Of a stretch of 64,000 nt of DNA, positions 24,098-33,759 are shown in pieces. The notes under the pieces were generated by a model. The model was given only the letters and a program-made list of their open reading frames with translations, was not told the origin of the DNA and did not search any database. Within the stretch, counting starts at the first letter, position 1; each line of letters starts with the position of its first letter. The stretch lies in the NCBI GenBank assembly GCA_910579455.1, contig CAJTUT010000005.1:7128-71127 (forward strand). Reading direction: 5' to 3'. The position numbers and the translations under genes were made by a program. Source of the stretch: an uncultured Bacilli bacterium. Lineage in GTDB: Bacteria > Bacillota_I > Bacilli_A > RF39 > UBA660.

Positions 24098-26529
24098 TCG
24101 CCATTTTCTTCTAATTCCTTTTCTACAAGTGCAATTGTTGATACTTTTTGATTATCTTTTAAATTAATTAATCTTACTCCCTGGGTAGCCCTTTTTAATA
24201 CGGATATCTGTTCCAATGGCATTCTCATAATTATTCCACTATCTGTAATAATCATAATATCATTTTCTTCAATTTTATCAATACATTTTAAAGAAACCAT
24301 CATACCATTTTTGTCAGTAATATTTAATGCCTTAACACCTTTGCTGCCTCTATGAGTTAATCTATACTCTTCGATTATTGTCTGTTTACCATAACCATTC
24401 TCAGTGACAATTAAAACCAACTGATTTTCATTTACTACTTCAGATCCCACTACATAATCTTGTTCTGGTAAATCAATTCCCCTTACTCCAGAAGTATTTC
24501 TACCCATAGATCTAATTTCTGTCTCTATAAATCTTACCATTCTACCATTACTTGCACCAATTACAATTTGATTTTCTCCATTTGTTTTTCTAACGCTAAT
24601 CAATTCATCATCATCTTTTAGTAAAATTGCTATTTTTCCACCTTTTCTAATGCTATCAAATTCTTTAATATCAGTTCTTTTAACAAGACCTCTTTTGGTA
24701 GAGAATAATAGATATTTAGAAATTTCATCTTTTGAGGAAATTGATATTATAGAACGTATGTTTTCTCCTTTTCCTAATTGCAATAAATTTATAATTGGTA
24801 AACCTTTAGATTGTCTACTGAATTCAGGAATTTCATATCCCTTTAAACGATATACTCGTCCTTTATTTGAGAAGAATAAAATATAATCATGAGTTTTTGT
24901 TGATAATAAATGCTCGACAAAGTCTTCCTCGTTAGTTGCCATTCCTTTAATACCAACACCTCCCCTATTTTGACTTCTATAGGTATCAGATTTTAATCTC
25001 TTAATATATCCTTTATTAGTAAGAGTTATAATAATATCCTCAACTGGAATTAATGATTCATCTTCAATATATTCAATCGCTGTCATATCAATATTGGTTC
25101 TACGTTCATCACCAAATTTATTTTTAATTTCTAACATTTCATCTTTAATAATTTGTAAAATTCTTTCCTCACTTGCTAAAATTGCCTTTAACTCTTCAAT
25201 TTCTTTTAATAAGTTAGCAAGTTCTGACTCTATTTTATCTCTCTCTAACCCCGTTAACCTTCTCAATTTCATCTCCAAAATAGCTTGTGCTTGAGGTTCC
25301 GATAAATTATAATTTCCCATTAAACCATTTAATGCTTCATCATCTGACTTAGAAGATTTAATTAACTTAATAATCTCATCAATATGATCTAGTGCAATCT
25401 TTAAACCTTCCAATATATGTGCTCTTTTTTCATCTTTGTCCAAATCAAATTTAGTTCTACGAATAATAATTTCTTTTTGATAATCGATATATTTAGATAT
25501 AATATCTTTTAATCCCAATGTTTTAGGTGTTCCTTGATCCAACATCAAGAAAATAATTCCATAATTTTTTTGAAACTCAGTGTGTTTATATAAATTATTA
25601 AGAACTACTTGAGGATTAGCATCCTTTTTTAAAGTAATAGTAATCTTAATACCCTCTTTTAAATCGGCATGATAATCAGAAATACCATCAATTACTTTAT
25701 TATGAACCAATTCGGCAACCTTATTTTTCAAATCAAGTGTATTGACACCATAAGGAACCTCATCAATAATAATATAATTTTTTCCCTTAATCTCTTCGAT
25801 TGTTGCTTTACTTCTAATAGTAATAGATCCTCTTCCTGTTTCATAAGCCTTTCTAATACCACTATTTCCAAGGATAGTCGCACCTGTTGGAAAATCAGGT
25901 CCTTTAATATATTGCATTAAACCATCTAAATCAATATCTGGATTATCAATATAAGCAACACATCCATCAATTACTTCCTTTAAATTATGAGGTGGAATAT
26001 TAGTAGCCATTCCTACGGCAATTCCCATAGTACCATTTACTAAAATATTAGGAAATCTAGAAGGAAGAATCTCTGGTTCTTTTTCAGATTCATCAAAATT
26101 TGGTATAAAATCAACTGTATTTTTATTAATATTTCTTAATAATTCCAATGATATTTTAGAAAGACGAGACTCTGTATAACGCATCGCTGCTGCTCCATAT
26201 CCTTCAATATTACCAAAGTTACCATGACCATCTACTAACATATATCGATAAGAAAAATCCTGAGCCATTCGAACCATAGCTTCATAAATACTAGAGTCTC
26301 CATGCGGATGATATCTACCCATAACATCTCCGACAATTCTAGCACTTTTCTTATGAGGTTTATCTGGGGTATAACTAGATTCATACATAGAATATAAAAT
26401 TCTACGATGTACGGGTTTTAAACCATCTCTCAAATCTGGCAAAGCACGAGATACAATAACACTCATAGAATACTCTAAAAAAGAATTTTTTACTTCATTT
26501 ACAATATTATTTTGTTCTAATCGATCCAT
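24076..26529 (-). CDS. gyrA: DNA gyrase subunit A
   Basis: 817-residue type II topoisomerase subunit. Catalytic Tyr118 is in [10 protein letters not shown]. The quinolone-resistance region reads [10 protein letters not shown], with Ser79 and Glu83 at the classic positions (a sensitive-type pattern). The C-terminal beta-pinwheel has the GyrA box ([11 protein letters not shown]), so it is gyrase and not ParC. Next to gyrB in the usual order. Confidence 0.98.
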   Translation of the reverse strand: MDRLEQNNIVNEVKNSFLEYSMSVIVSRALPDLRDGLKPVHRRILYSMYESSYTPDKPHKKSARIVGDVMGRYHPHGDSSIYEAMVRMAQDFSYRYMLVDGHGNFGNIEGYGAAAMRYTESRLSKISLELLRNINKNTVDFIPNFDESEKEPEILPSRFPNILVNGTMGIAVGMATNIPPHNLKEVIDGCVAYIDNPDIDLDGLMQYIKGPDFPTGATILGNSGIRKAYETGRGSITIRSKATIEEIKGKNYIIIDEVPYGVNTLDLKNKVAELVHNKVIDGISDYHADLKEGIKITITLKKDANPQVVLNNLYKHTEFQKNYGIIFLMLDQGTPKTLGLKDIISKYIDYQKEIIIRRTKFDLDKDEKRAHILEGLKIALDHIDEIIKLIKSSKSDDEALNGLMGNYNLSEPQAQAILEMKLRRLTGLERDKIESELANLLKEIEELKAILASEERILQIIKDEMLEIKNKFGDERRTNIDMTAIEYIEDESLIPVEDIIITLTNKGYIKRLKSDTYRSQNRGGVGIKGMATNEEDFVEHLLSTKTHDYILFFSNKGRVYRLKGYEIPEFSRQSKGLPIINLLQLGKGENIRSIISISSKDEISKYLLFSTKRGLVKRTDIKEFDSIRKGGKIAILLKDDDELISVRKTNGENQIVIGASNGRMVRFIETEIRSMGRNTSGVRGIDLPEQDYVVGSEVVNENQLVLIVTENGYGKQTIIEEYRLTHRGSKGVKALNITDKNGMMVSLKCIDKIEENDIMIITDSGIIMRMPLEQISVLKRATQGVRLINLKDNQKVSTIALVEKELEENGEKIEEEI

Positions 26530-26542
26530 AAATTATTACCTC

Positions 26543-28468
26543 CTAAACATCTAAGTTCTCAACATAAACAGCATTTTCTTCTATAAATTTCCTCCTAGGC
26601 TCTACTTCCTCACCCATAAGTTTCGAGAAAGTATCGTCTGCTGCCATGGTATCTTCTACTGTAATCTGTCTTAAAACCCTTTTTTCAATATCCATTGTGG
26701 TTTCATTTAATTCCTCTGCATCCATCTCTCCTAAACCCTTCATACGCATAATATCATACTTCGTATTTGGAGAAAGAGATCCTAAATACTCATCACGTTC
26801 TTGCTCATTTAATACATACTTAATAGTTTTTCCATGTTTGATAACAAAGAGTGGTGGTTGAGCTGCGTAAACATGACCCGCTTCTACAATCGGTCTAAAA
26901 AACCTATAGAACAACGTAAGTAATAAAACTCTAATATGAGACCCATCCACATCGGCATCGGTCATAATAATAATTTTATTATATCTTAGTTTTTCTAAAT
27001 TAAATTCCTCACCAATACCAGTTCCAAAAGCAGTAATAATTGTTTTAATCTCTTCATTAGACAACGCCCTATCTAATCGTGCCTTCTCAACATTTAGTAT
27101 TTTCCCACGCAAAGGAAGAATGGCTTGTGTCATACTATTTCTACACTTAATAGCAGACCCTCCAGCGGAATCACCCTCGACTAAAAAAATCTCACACTCA
27201 GAAGAATCTTTACTTTTACAATCAGATAGCTTTCCATAAAAATTAACAACATCAAGATCCCCTTTTCTCCTAGTTAACTCTCTAGCACGCTTTGCAGCAA
27301 CTCTAGCACGAGAAGCAGTCATACTCTTATCAATAATTACTCTTGCTTGATCTGGATTTTCCATCAAAAATCTCTCTAATGCAGTAGAAAATACTTTATC
27401 TGCAATGCTTCTTACTTCACTATTTCCAAGCTTTGTTTTCGTTTGTCCTTCAAATTGAGGATTTGGATGCTTTGCAGAAATAATCATAGTTAGTCCTTCT
27501 TTAACATCATCTCCAGTTAATGCATCATCTTTTTCTTTTAAAATATTATTATCTTTTGCATATTTATTTAAAATTCTAGTTAAAGCACGTCTAACACCAT
27601 CTTCATGAGTTCCACCTTCTGGAGTGTTGATATTATTTACAAAAGAATAAATACTAGAATTATACGTCTCATTATACTGTAAAGCAACTTCTAAAGATAT
27701 ATCATCAATCGTTCCTGTACAATCTATGATAGTTGAATGAATAGGACTTTTACTTTTATTAAGCATTTCTACATACTCTGTAATTCCACCTTCATAACAA
27801 AAAGAATCCTTTCGATCATCCTCTCTCTCATCATAAATAGAAATTTTTAATCCCCTATTTAAAAATGCCAACTCTCTAAGTCTTGTTCTTAAAATTTCAT
27901 AATCATATACCGTAGTATCTGTAAAAATTTCAGGATCCGGTTTAAAACGAACAGAGGTTCCCGTACGTTCCATAGAGCAAGTATCTATTTCCTTTAATTC
28001 ATCAATAGCATGTCCACCATCTTCATATTTTTGATAGTAAACCTTACCATTTTTATATACCTTTACTTCTAACCAACTACTTAAAGCGTTTACAACACTA
28101 GCTCCTACTCCATGAAGCCCTCCAGAAACCTTATAGCCTCCACCACCAAATTTTCCACCAGCATGTAAGACTGTATATACAGTCTCAACTGTACTTTTTC
28201 CGGTTTTTGGATGAATTTCAACAGGAATTCCTCTTCCATCATCCCGAACAGTAATTGTATTTTCTGTTCCAATTACCACTTCAATATGAGAACAATAACC
28301 AGCTAAGGCCTCATCAATCGCATTGTCTACAATTTCCCATACTAAATGATGAAGTCCCCTAGAACTTGTACTACCAATATACATTCCAGGACGTTTTCTT
28401 ACTGCCTCTAACCCCTCTAACACTTGAATTGAGGAAGAATCATATTCTTTTTCTACCATTTCTGCCAT
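26543..28468 (-). CDS. gyrB: DNA gyrase subunit B
   Basis: 641-residue ATPase subunit. GHKL ATP site: [36 protein letters not shown]; Toprim: [12 protein letters not shown] and [13 protein letters not shown]-terminal RFKGLGEM-type sequence ([12 protein letters not shown]). GAAGGAAATAAG precedes the ATG. Its start is 1 base from the recF stop, so recF-gyrB are coupled; remB (yaaB), normally between them in Bacillus, is absent. Confidence 0.98.
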   Translation of the reverse strand: MAEMVEKEYDSSSIQVLEGLEAVRKRPGMYIGSTSSRGLHHLVWEIVDNAIDEALAGYCSHIEVVIGTENTITVRDDGRGIPVEIHPKTGKSTVETVYTVLHAGGKFGGGGYKVSGGLHGVGASVVNALSSWLEVKVYKNGKVYYQKYEDGGHAIDELKEIDTCSMERTGTSVRFKPDPEIFTDTTVYDYEILRTRLRELAFLNRGLKISIYDEREDDRKDSFCYEGGITEYVEMLNKSKSPIHSTIIDCTGTIDDISLEVALQYNETYNSSIYSFVNNINTPEGGTHEDGVRRALTRILNKYAKDNNILKEKDDALTGDDVKEGLTMIISAKHPNPQFEGQTKTKLGNSEVRSIADKVFSTALERFLMENPDQARVIIDKSMTASRARVAAKRARELTRRKGDLDVVNFYGKLSDCKSKDSSECEIFLVEGDSAGGSAIKCRNSMTQAILPLRGKILNVEKARLDRALSNEEIKTIITAFGTGIGEEFNLEKLRYNKIIIMTDADVDGSHIRVLLLTLFYRFFRPIVEAGHVYAAQPPLFVIKHGKTIKYVLNEQERDEYLGSLSPNTKYDIMRMKGLGEMDAEELNETTMDIEKRVLRQITVEDTMAADDTFSKLMGEEVEPRRKFIEENAVYVENLDV

Positions 28469-28469
28469 C

Positions 28470-29582
28470 TTATTTCCTTCTTTCTATCTTTCCATTCTTT
28501 ATTTCATATATATAAGCATCAATAAGATACTTCTTTCTAATATTTTTAATATCTGTTGTAGTTATAATACTTTGAATATCATGACTTACATATTCTAAAA
28601 GTTTATTCCGTTTACTAATATCTAATTCACTAAATATATCATCAAGTAGTAATACAGGACTTGTATTATTATAATTTTTAAAAATCTCTATTTCAGCTAA
28701 CTTAAAAGATAAAATAGCAATTTTCTGTTGCCCCTGAGAACCGAAATATTTCAAATCCTTATTGTTAAAGTAAAAAAGAAAATCATCACGATGGGGTCCA
28801 AATAAAGTCATACCATAATTTAATTCCTTTTTATAATTTTGCTTAAAAGTATACTTCATTTTTTTTCTAATAGTATCCTCTTTAAAGTCTGCTAATTCAA
28901 TATTTGTTTCATATTTAATAATAACACCTGATTCGGATGTTATTTTAGAATAAATAGTATCAATATATTGATTAATAAAATCTATATACTTTTTTCTTTC
29001 TGAATAAATAGTAATTGATTTCTCAATTAATTTTTCAGTGATAACATCTAAATAAGAAGAATCAGCAATTGATGAAGTAAGTAATAACTTTAAATATTCA
29101 TTTCTCATCTTTAACAATTTATTATATTCATTGTATGTATTTAAATATTTAATAGATATCTGGCTTAACTCTATATTAAGTAGATTTCTTCTAATACTGG
29201 GTGATCCTTTTATAATATTCAAATCTTCTGGAGTAAAAATAATTATATTCAAATTAGAAATATATTCTCCTATTTTTTTTATTTTTGTCTTATTTATCTT
29301 TAAAACCTTATTATCTTTTTCTATAGACACTTCCAAATTTTTTAAAACTTTATCATGTTTCACCTTTGCTCTTAACCTACACTTTTCTTTTCCAAAAGAT
29401 ATTAAATTGGGTTCTATCCCATTTTTATAAGTTTTTGTTAGAGCTAAAATACAAACACTCTCTAATATATTAGTCTTTCCAGAAGCATTTTTCCCAATAA
29501 TAATATTCATTTTAGAATTAAGATCTAAATTAAGATGAGAATAATTTCTAAAATTTAATAAATTCAAACTCTTAATAACCAT
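28470..29582 (-). CDS. recF: DNA replication and repair protein RecF
   Basis: 370-residue SMC-like ATPase that helps load RecA at gaps with RecO and RecR. Walker A GKNASGKT (30-37), signature [18 protein letters not shown], Walker [14 protein letters not shown]. The start codon ATG at 29582 has only a distant GAGGT site (16 bases upstream), so translation may be weak. An extended -10 lies upstream, so recF-gyrB-gyrA can be transcribed apart from dnaN. Confidence 0.96.
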   Translation of the reverse strand: MVIKSLNLLNFRNYSHLNLDLNSKMNIIIGKNASGKTNILESVCILALTKTYKNGIEPNLISFGKEKCRLRAKVKHDKVLKNLEVSIEKDNKVLKINKTKIKKIGEYISNLNIIIFTPEDLNIIKGSPSIRRNLLNIELSQISIKYLNTYNEYNKLLKMRNEYLKLLLTSSIADSSYLDVITEKLIEKSITIYSERKKYIDFINQYIDTIYSKITSESGVIIKYETNIELADFKEDTIRKKMKYTFKQNYKKELNYGMTLFGPHRDDFLFYFNNKDLKYFGSQGQQKIAILSFKLAEIEIFKNYNNTSPVLLLDDIFSELDISKRNKLLEYVSHDIQSIITTTDIKNIRKKYLIDAYIYEIKNGKIERRK

Positions 29583-29649
29583 TTTTAATAATAAAAGACC
29601 TCATATAATCACCTACACCCTACTTTGGTATTCCTATACATACATACCC

Positions 29650-29655
29650 ATTATA
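29650..29655 (-). promoter_or_regulatory. Extended -10 promoter before recF
   Basis: Minus strand reads TATGTTATAAT, about 68 bases before recF and directly after the comK-like terminator. No clear -35. Confidence 0.45.
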
Positions 29656-29673
29656 ACATAATTTAGCGATTTA

Positions 29674-29706
29674 TACACCAAAAAATAGCTATAACAGCTA
29701 TTTTTC
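29674..29706 (-). terminator. Terminator of the comK-like gene
   Basis: Arms AAAAATAGCT and AGCTATTTTT (29681-29690 with 29696-29705), a 10-bp stem with a 5-base loop, then TTGG on the minus strand. It overlaps the stop codon. Confidence 0.75.
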
Positions 29707-30150
29707 ATTAACTTTTCTATTTCTCATAATTAAATCTAATCTAGAAGCTCTTAAGACTTGATTTTCTATAGTTCTTTTTGAAATCGGTACAATTAATTCT
29801 ACTCCATTATTAAATTTTATTTTAGTACTATTAAATTCTTCTTCTGTAACACATTTAATATTTCTTAACGAGATCCACATACAATCATCAGAAGTTGGTG
29901 AATTAGTAGGAAAAAATATTAAATTTCTACTATTTTCCACAATGATTGGAACTTTATAATTGATATTTAGAATTGCTTTTGTTCCCTCTTTTCTCCCTTC
30001 ATAAGAAGATCCAAAATATTTACAACTATAATCCAATATTTCAAAAGGTGTATTTTCTATGATGTATTCTCCTTGATCTTCTAATACTTTACTTTTATTC
30101 CTCTCAGTTGGTATAACTGCAAGAGTACCTTCATTAATTTCATATTTCAT
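29698..30150 (-). CDS. comK: ComK-family competence transcription factor
   Basis: 150-residue protein with the ComK pattern along its length: YEINEGTLAVIP at the start, PFEILDYSCKYFGSSYEG followed by RKEGT (36-57), NYKVPIIVENSRNLIFFPTNSP, CMWISLRNIK, and VELIVPISKRTIENQVLRA near the end. ComK turns on DNA-uptake genes by binding AT boxes. Bacillus ComK is about 192 residues; here the C-terminal tail beyond the core is missing. It sits between dnaN and recF, where Bacillus has the S4-domain gene rlbA/yaaA. It has its own promoter and terminator. Confidence 0.92.
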   Translation of the reverse strand: MKYEINEGTLAVIPTERNKSKVLEDQGEYIIENTPFEILDYSCKYFGSSYEGRKEGTKAILNINYKVPIIVENSRNLIFFPTNSPTSDDCMWISLRNIKCVTEEEFNSTKIKFNNGVELIVPISKRTIENQVLRASRLDLIMRNRKVNEK

Positions 30151-30157
30151 GATATTT

Positions 30158-30203
30158 CCCCCTAATCTGAAAACTTTGTCGCTTTCGGATTAGTACTATA
30201 TCA
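30158..30203 (-). promoter_or_regulatory. comK-like gene promoter with inverted repeat
   Basis: Minus strand has an extended -10 TGATATAGT (hexamer 30195-30200). Just downstream, CTAATC and GATTAG (30162-30167 with 30188-30193) enclose an inner GAAA/TTTC pair and touch the AGGGGG ribosome binding site. If transcription starts 7 bases after the -10, the outer arm lies at the start point, so this is more likely a DNA operator than an RNA hairpin. Confidence 0.45.
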
Positions 30204-30232
30204 CACCAGTTTGTCGCATTTCGTCGAAATTT

Positions 30233-30280
30233 AGGAAAATAAAAAATCATTGAAATTAATTAAAAAACAATGATTTTTAT
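30233..30280 (-). terminator. dnaN terminator
   Basis: Arms AAAAATCATTG and CAATGATTTTT (30242-30252 with 30268-30278), an 11-bp stem, then TTATTTT on the minus strand. It ends the dnaA-dnaN unit. Confidence 0.8.
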
Positions 30281-30281
30281 T

Positions 30282-31412
30282 TTAATAGGTTCTTATTGGC
30301 AGAACTAATTGGGTTAATGTGTCGTCTTCACTTGATTTTACTAAAATAGGTTTTACTTCCCCTACAAATTGAATTTCCACTGTTTTTGTGGAAAAAGATT
30401 TCAAAGCATCCATCATGTATTTAGCGCTAAAGGAAATCCTAATATTTTCTTGATTATTTTTCTTAATTAACATCTTTTCCTCTACTCTTCCTATTTCTTG
30501 CGAAGAAGATCTTAATATTAATAAATCATCCTTTGTTTCCAGTGTTACAATATTTTTTTCTTTATCACTAGTTAAAATACTAGCCCTATCAATTACATTA
30601 TATAAATCATTAATATTAGCCGAAATAGTTAAAAGCTCTTCTTTTGGAATTAAATTAGAGGTATTAGGATATGTACCATTAATTAACCTAGATTGAAATT
30701 TTAAATTTTTATAAATAAATAACACTTTATTATTAGAAATATGCAATTCTACATTACTATCCATATCATCATCTAAAATCCTTGAAAATTCAGTAATATT
30801 ATGGCTAGGAATTACAATATTATAATTTTCTTCATTATTATGATCTAAATGAATTATTTTTCTAGCTAAACGATAAGAATCAGTAGAATTACATTCCAAT
30901 GTATCCCCTACTATATTAAAATTAAGACCTGTTAACACTGGTTTGGTTTCTTCATTAGAAGATGCAAATGCAGTTTGTAAAACAAGATCCTTAAAAATTT
31001 TATTATTAATAAGAACCTTCTTTTTACTCTCTTCTAAATTAATAGATGGGTATTCTTCTTCACTAATTCCATTTAAATGAAATTCACTATTTTCTGTATA
31101 AATTAATATTTTTAATTCATCAAAAACTTCTATATTAATATATTTATCAGGAAGTTTTTTTACAATATCCAAAATATATTTTCCCTGAATTATAATATTC
31201 CCTTCTTTTTCTACTTTAAAATCCTCTTCATTTTCAGTTGTTATAAAGGTTTGAATAGTAATATCATTATCACTTGCCGTTAATGTTAATTTATTCTTTT
31301 TTAAATTAAACTTAATTCCTGCTAAAACAGGGATTAAATTTTTTGTAGAAATTGCTTTTGATACTTTGTTTAAAGCGTTTTGTAAAATATCCTTCTTAAT
31401 TGTTAATTTCAT
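30282..31412 (-). CDS. dnaN: DNA polymerase III beta clamp
   Basis: 376-residue sliding clamp with three repeated domains. Conserved elements: IPVLAGIKFNL, VLTGLNFNI, DSYRLARKI, RLINGTYPN and the C-terminal VKPILVKSSEDDTLTQLVLPIRTY, which forms the protein-binding cleft. It follows dnaA by about 130 bases in the universal dnaA-dnaN order. Confidence 0.98.
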   Translation of the reverse strand: MKLTIKKDILQNALNKVSKAISTKNLIPVLAGIKFNLKKNKLTLTASDNDITIQTFITTENEEDFKVEKEGNIIIQGKYILDIVKKLPDKYINIEVFDELKILIYTENSEFHLNGISEEEYPSINLEESKKKVLINNKIFKDLVLQTAFASSNEETKPVLTGLNFNIVGDTLECNSTDSYRLARKIIHLDHNNEENYNIVIPSHNITEFSRILDDDMDSNVELHISNNKVLFIYKNLKFQSRLINGTYPNTSNLIPKEELLTISANINDLYNVIDRASILTSDKEKNIVTLETKDDLLILRSSSQEIGRVEEKMLIKKNNQENIRISFSAKYMMDALKSFSTKTVEIQFVGEVKPILVKSSEDDTLTQLVLPIRTY

Positions 31413-31452
31413 AATTATTCCTTCTTTCTTTTATAAATTTTTATATTATTAC

Positions 31453-31523
31453 TGTGGAAATTGTTTAAATCTAATTATTATCCTTATTTTTTATGAAAAT
31501 CCATCATTATTTATTGTGGAAAA
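31453..31523. other. DnaA boxes between dnaA and dnaN
   Basis: Two boxes in the same orientation: TGTGGAAAT (31453-31461) and TGTGGAAAA (31515-31523), reverse complements of ATTTCCACA and TTTTCCACA. With the cluster upstream of dnaA they form the two-part origin layout known from Bacillus. Confidence 0.65.
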
Positions 31524-31541
31524 AAGACAAATATTTAATAA

Positions 31542-32933
31542 TTAATTCACAACAGCATCACCAATATCTTTTTTTAATTTATCAATAATTTTTGCTAAAT
31601 CTGGATTGATTTTGATCTCTTGGGCAATTTTTTCAACAGAGTGCATCACTGTAGAATGATCCTTACCTCCAAACTCAGTACCTATTTTTGGAAAAGATTC
31701 ACTAGTCATATTTCTACATAAGTACATAGCAATTTGTCTAGGAAAAGAGATATTAGAGCTCCTTTTTTTGCTCCGAATATCTTCTACTGTAATTTGAAAA
31801 TATTCAGAAACAATTTTTTGAATTCTGTGAACCTCATTTTTTTCAGATATACCTTTACTTATAAAATCTTTTAAGGCTTCTATAGCAAGATCTAGAGTAA
31901 TTTCTACTCCTCCCATAATAGTGGAATATGCAATAAGTCTTGTAATAGATCCTTCTAGTTGTCTTACATCAGTTCCTATATTAGAAGCAATATATTCTAT
32001 GACGTCCTCAGGAATTTCTTTTTCAAAATTTCCTGAGGATATTTTCTTTTTAATGATTTCAGTTCGTAAAGAAAATTCTGGAGGAAATATATTGACGGTT
32101 AAACCCCAACAAAATCTAGTTCTTAGACGATCCTCTAATAATTTTAAATCATCAGGAGAACGATCTGAGGAAATAATAATTTGTTTACTATCATTATATA
32201 ATGTATTAAAGGTGTGAAAAAATTCTTGTTGTGTTTGAGTAGCACCCCCTAAGAATTGGATATCATCAATAATTAGTACATCAACATTTCTATACTTATT
32301 TTTAAAAAAGTCTACATAATTGAAATTAGTTCCTTTTTCATCTCTTTTATTAATTCCAACAAAATCTTGTATGAATTGATCACTAGTAACATAAAGAACT
32401 TTTCTATTACTATTTTTGATAATATAATTACCAATTGCGTGCATTAAATGGGTTTTTCCTAATCCACTATTACCATATATAAATAAAGGATTATACATAT
32501 TACCAGGGTTTTCAGCAACAGATAAAGCAGCTGCATGAGCAAACTTATTACTATTTCCAACAATAAATGTTTCAAAAGAATACTTGCTTTTTAAATTAGA
32601 TTGAAAAGGATTTGGAGGAACACCCTTATTTATAATAGGTTGTTCTGTAGATATATTTTGATCTTGGGTTTCCCTTGCTAGTTCTAATTCTGACTCTAAA
32701 ATAAAATCTAATTCAAAATTAGTTCCTGTAATATCATTTAAGTTTTCAATAATTAAGTTAGAATATTTGTCTGCTAAGTGTTTTTTGTGAATTTGCATGG
32801 GAACGATAATAAAAGCTTTACCATCTTCTAGTTTGTGGAGTCTGGTATCATGAAACCAAGTATCGAAAGCTAGACTAGTCAGATCCTCCTTGATTTGTGA
32901 TAAAAACTTTTGCCACAAAATATCCACATTCAT
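31542..32933 (-). CDS. dnaA: Chromosomal replication initiator DnaA
   Basis: 463 residues. Domain I (WQKFLSQIKEDLTSLAFDTWF), a short linker, AAA+ domain III with Walker A GNSGLGKT (154-161), Walker B VLIIDDIQFLGG and DLKLLEDRLRTRFCWGL, and DNA-binding domain IV with the signature GGKDHSTVMHS. The ATG at 32933 has GGGGAGATGG; a start at 32951 is also in frame but has no such site. Confidence 0.98.
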   Translation of the reverse strand: MNVDILWQKFLSQIKEDLTSLAFDTWFHDTRLHKLEDGKAFIIVPMQIHKKHLADKYSNLIIENLNDITGTNFELDFILESELELARETQDQNISTEQPIINKGVPPNPFQSNLKSKYSFETFIVGNSNKFAHAAALSVAENPGNMYNPLFIYGNSGLGKTHLMHAIGNYIIKNSNRKVLYVTSDQFIQDFVGINKRDEKGTNFNYVDFFKNKYRNVDVLIIDDIQFLGGATQTQQEFFHTFNTLYNDSKQIIISSDRSPDDLKLLEDRLRTRFCWGLTVNIFPPEFSLRTEIIKKKISSGNFEKEIPEDVIEYIASNIGTDVRQLEGSITRLIAYSTIMGGVEITLDLAIEALKDFISKGISEKNEVHRIQKIVSEYFQITVEDIRSKKRSSNISFPRQIAMYLCRNMTSESFPKIGTEFGGKDHSTVMHSVEKIAQEIKINPDLAKIIDKLKKDIGDAVVN

Positions 32934-33190
32934 ACAACCATCTCCCCACAAGATTCATCAATCACCATTAGTGTACATGAAATTGTTGAAAAAATAAATA
33001 GGAAAGCAATATTTTTTTTTATTCACAATATATTAACATATTTATTCACAACCTAAATATATTAATATATATAGAAAAAATAAATTTTCCACATTTTCCA
33101 CAAATTTTAATAAACAACTGTTAGTTATCTTTTCCACAAGATTGTGGAAAATGTGGAAGAATGATTTTATAGAAAAATATCTACTTTTCA
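32934..33190. other. oriC: Chromosomal replication origin oriC
   Basis: AT-rich gap between dnaA and rpmH. Boxes close to TTATCCACA: TTATTCACA at 33019-33027 and 33042-33050; TTTTCCACA at 33085-33093, 33094-33102 (head to tail) and 33130-33138; reverse TGTGGAAAA at 33143-33151 and TGTGGAAGA at 33152-33160. TTTTCCACAA-GA-TTGTGGAAAA (33130-33151) is a near-perfect inverted pair. The stretch 33028-33080 has almost no G or C and is a candidate unwinding element. Gene strand switches here. Confidence 0.9.
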
Positions 33191-33220
33191 TTGACAAAAT
33201 AAGGAATTTATTATTATAAT
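33191..33220 (+). promoter_or_regulatory. rpmH promoter
   Basis: TTGACA (33191-33196), 18-base spacer, TATAAT (33215-33220), 31 bases before the rpmH ATG. Perfect consensus hexamers. Confidence 0.85.
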
Positions 33221-33251
33221 AATGTAGATTTATGTCTGGAGGTGGAAAAAT

Positions 33252-33374
33252 ATGAAAAGAACATATCAACCAAACAATCGTAAGAAATCAAAAAAACATG
33301 GTTTTTTTGCACGTAAATTAACAAATATATTAAAATCTCGTCGTAAAAAGGGACGTAAAAGACTTTGTAAATAA
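33252..33374 (+). CDS. rpmH: Ribosomal protein bL34, short form
   Basis: 40-residue basic protein starting [21 protein letters not shown] and ending KGRKRLCK. Typical bL34 has 44 or more residues with HGFRxRM and xxNGRxVL; here the Arg after HGF is Phe and four residues including the NGR part are missing. The strong GGAGGTGG site and consensus promoter indicate an expressed gene. dnaA-oriC-rpmH-rnpA order is universal in Firmicutes. Confidence 0.95.
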   Translation: MKRTYQPNNRKKSKKHGFFARKLTNILKSRRKKGRKRLCK

Positions 33375-33410
33375 TCCACAAGGTGAAACTAGTGGGTTTT
33401 TCTGTCTATA
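33375..33410 (+). terminator. Weak terminator or attenuator between rpmH and rnpA
   Basis: CCAC...GTGG with a 12-base loop followed by GTTTTTCTG. It may make rpmH more abundant than rnpA. Confidence 0.4.
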
Positions 33411-33426
33411 GATTGGGGCTATTTTC

Positions 33427-33759
33427 ATGAAAAAAAGAGATATTGTAAAAGATAAAAAAGATTTTACAAACATTATAAAAACAGGAAAAAAAATTAGCAA
33501 TCGTAGTTTTGTAATCTACTATAAAAAAAATATGAAAGATCATAGTCGATATGGAATATCTGTAGGAACTAAGTTAGGAAATGCTGTATTTAGAAATAAA
33601 TATAAAAGAAGAATTAGGATGTTAATAACAGAAAATCAAAGTCTATCTAATAAGAAAAAAGATTATATTATCTTATTAAGAAAAAATGCTAAAGATTTAG
33701 AATTTCAAGAATTAAAAAAAGATTTGAATCAATTATTTAGTAAGTTAAAGGAGTTATAA
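33427..33759 (+). CDS. rnpA: RNase P protein component
   Basis: 110-residue protein that assists the RNase P RNA in 5 prime tRNA maturation. The RNR motif is GNAVFRNKYKRRIRML. F and R residues of the central cleft are present (RYGISVGTKLGNAV). Length matches the family. Between rpmH and yidC as usual; its stop touches the yidC ATG. Confidence 0.96.
   Translation: MKKRDIVKDKKDFTNIIKTGKKISNRSFVIYYKKNMKDHSRYGISVGTKLGNAVFRNKYKRRIRMLITENQSLSNKKKDYIILLRKNAKDLEFQELKKDLNQLFSKLKEL

Noticed and set aside
30158..30193. RNA thermometer or riboswitch before the comK-like gene
   Set aside because: The predicted transcription start lies in the first arm of the inverted repeat, so the RNA would lack most of one strand of the stem.
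33042..33269. 75-codon minus-strand open frame between dnaA and rpmH
   Set aside because: It covers the DnaA boxes and the rpmH promoter, has no ribosome binding site and a low-complexity sequence; it is the origin, not a gene.
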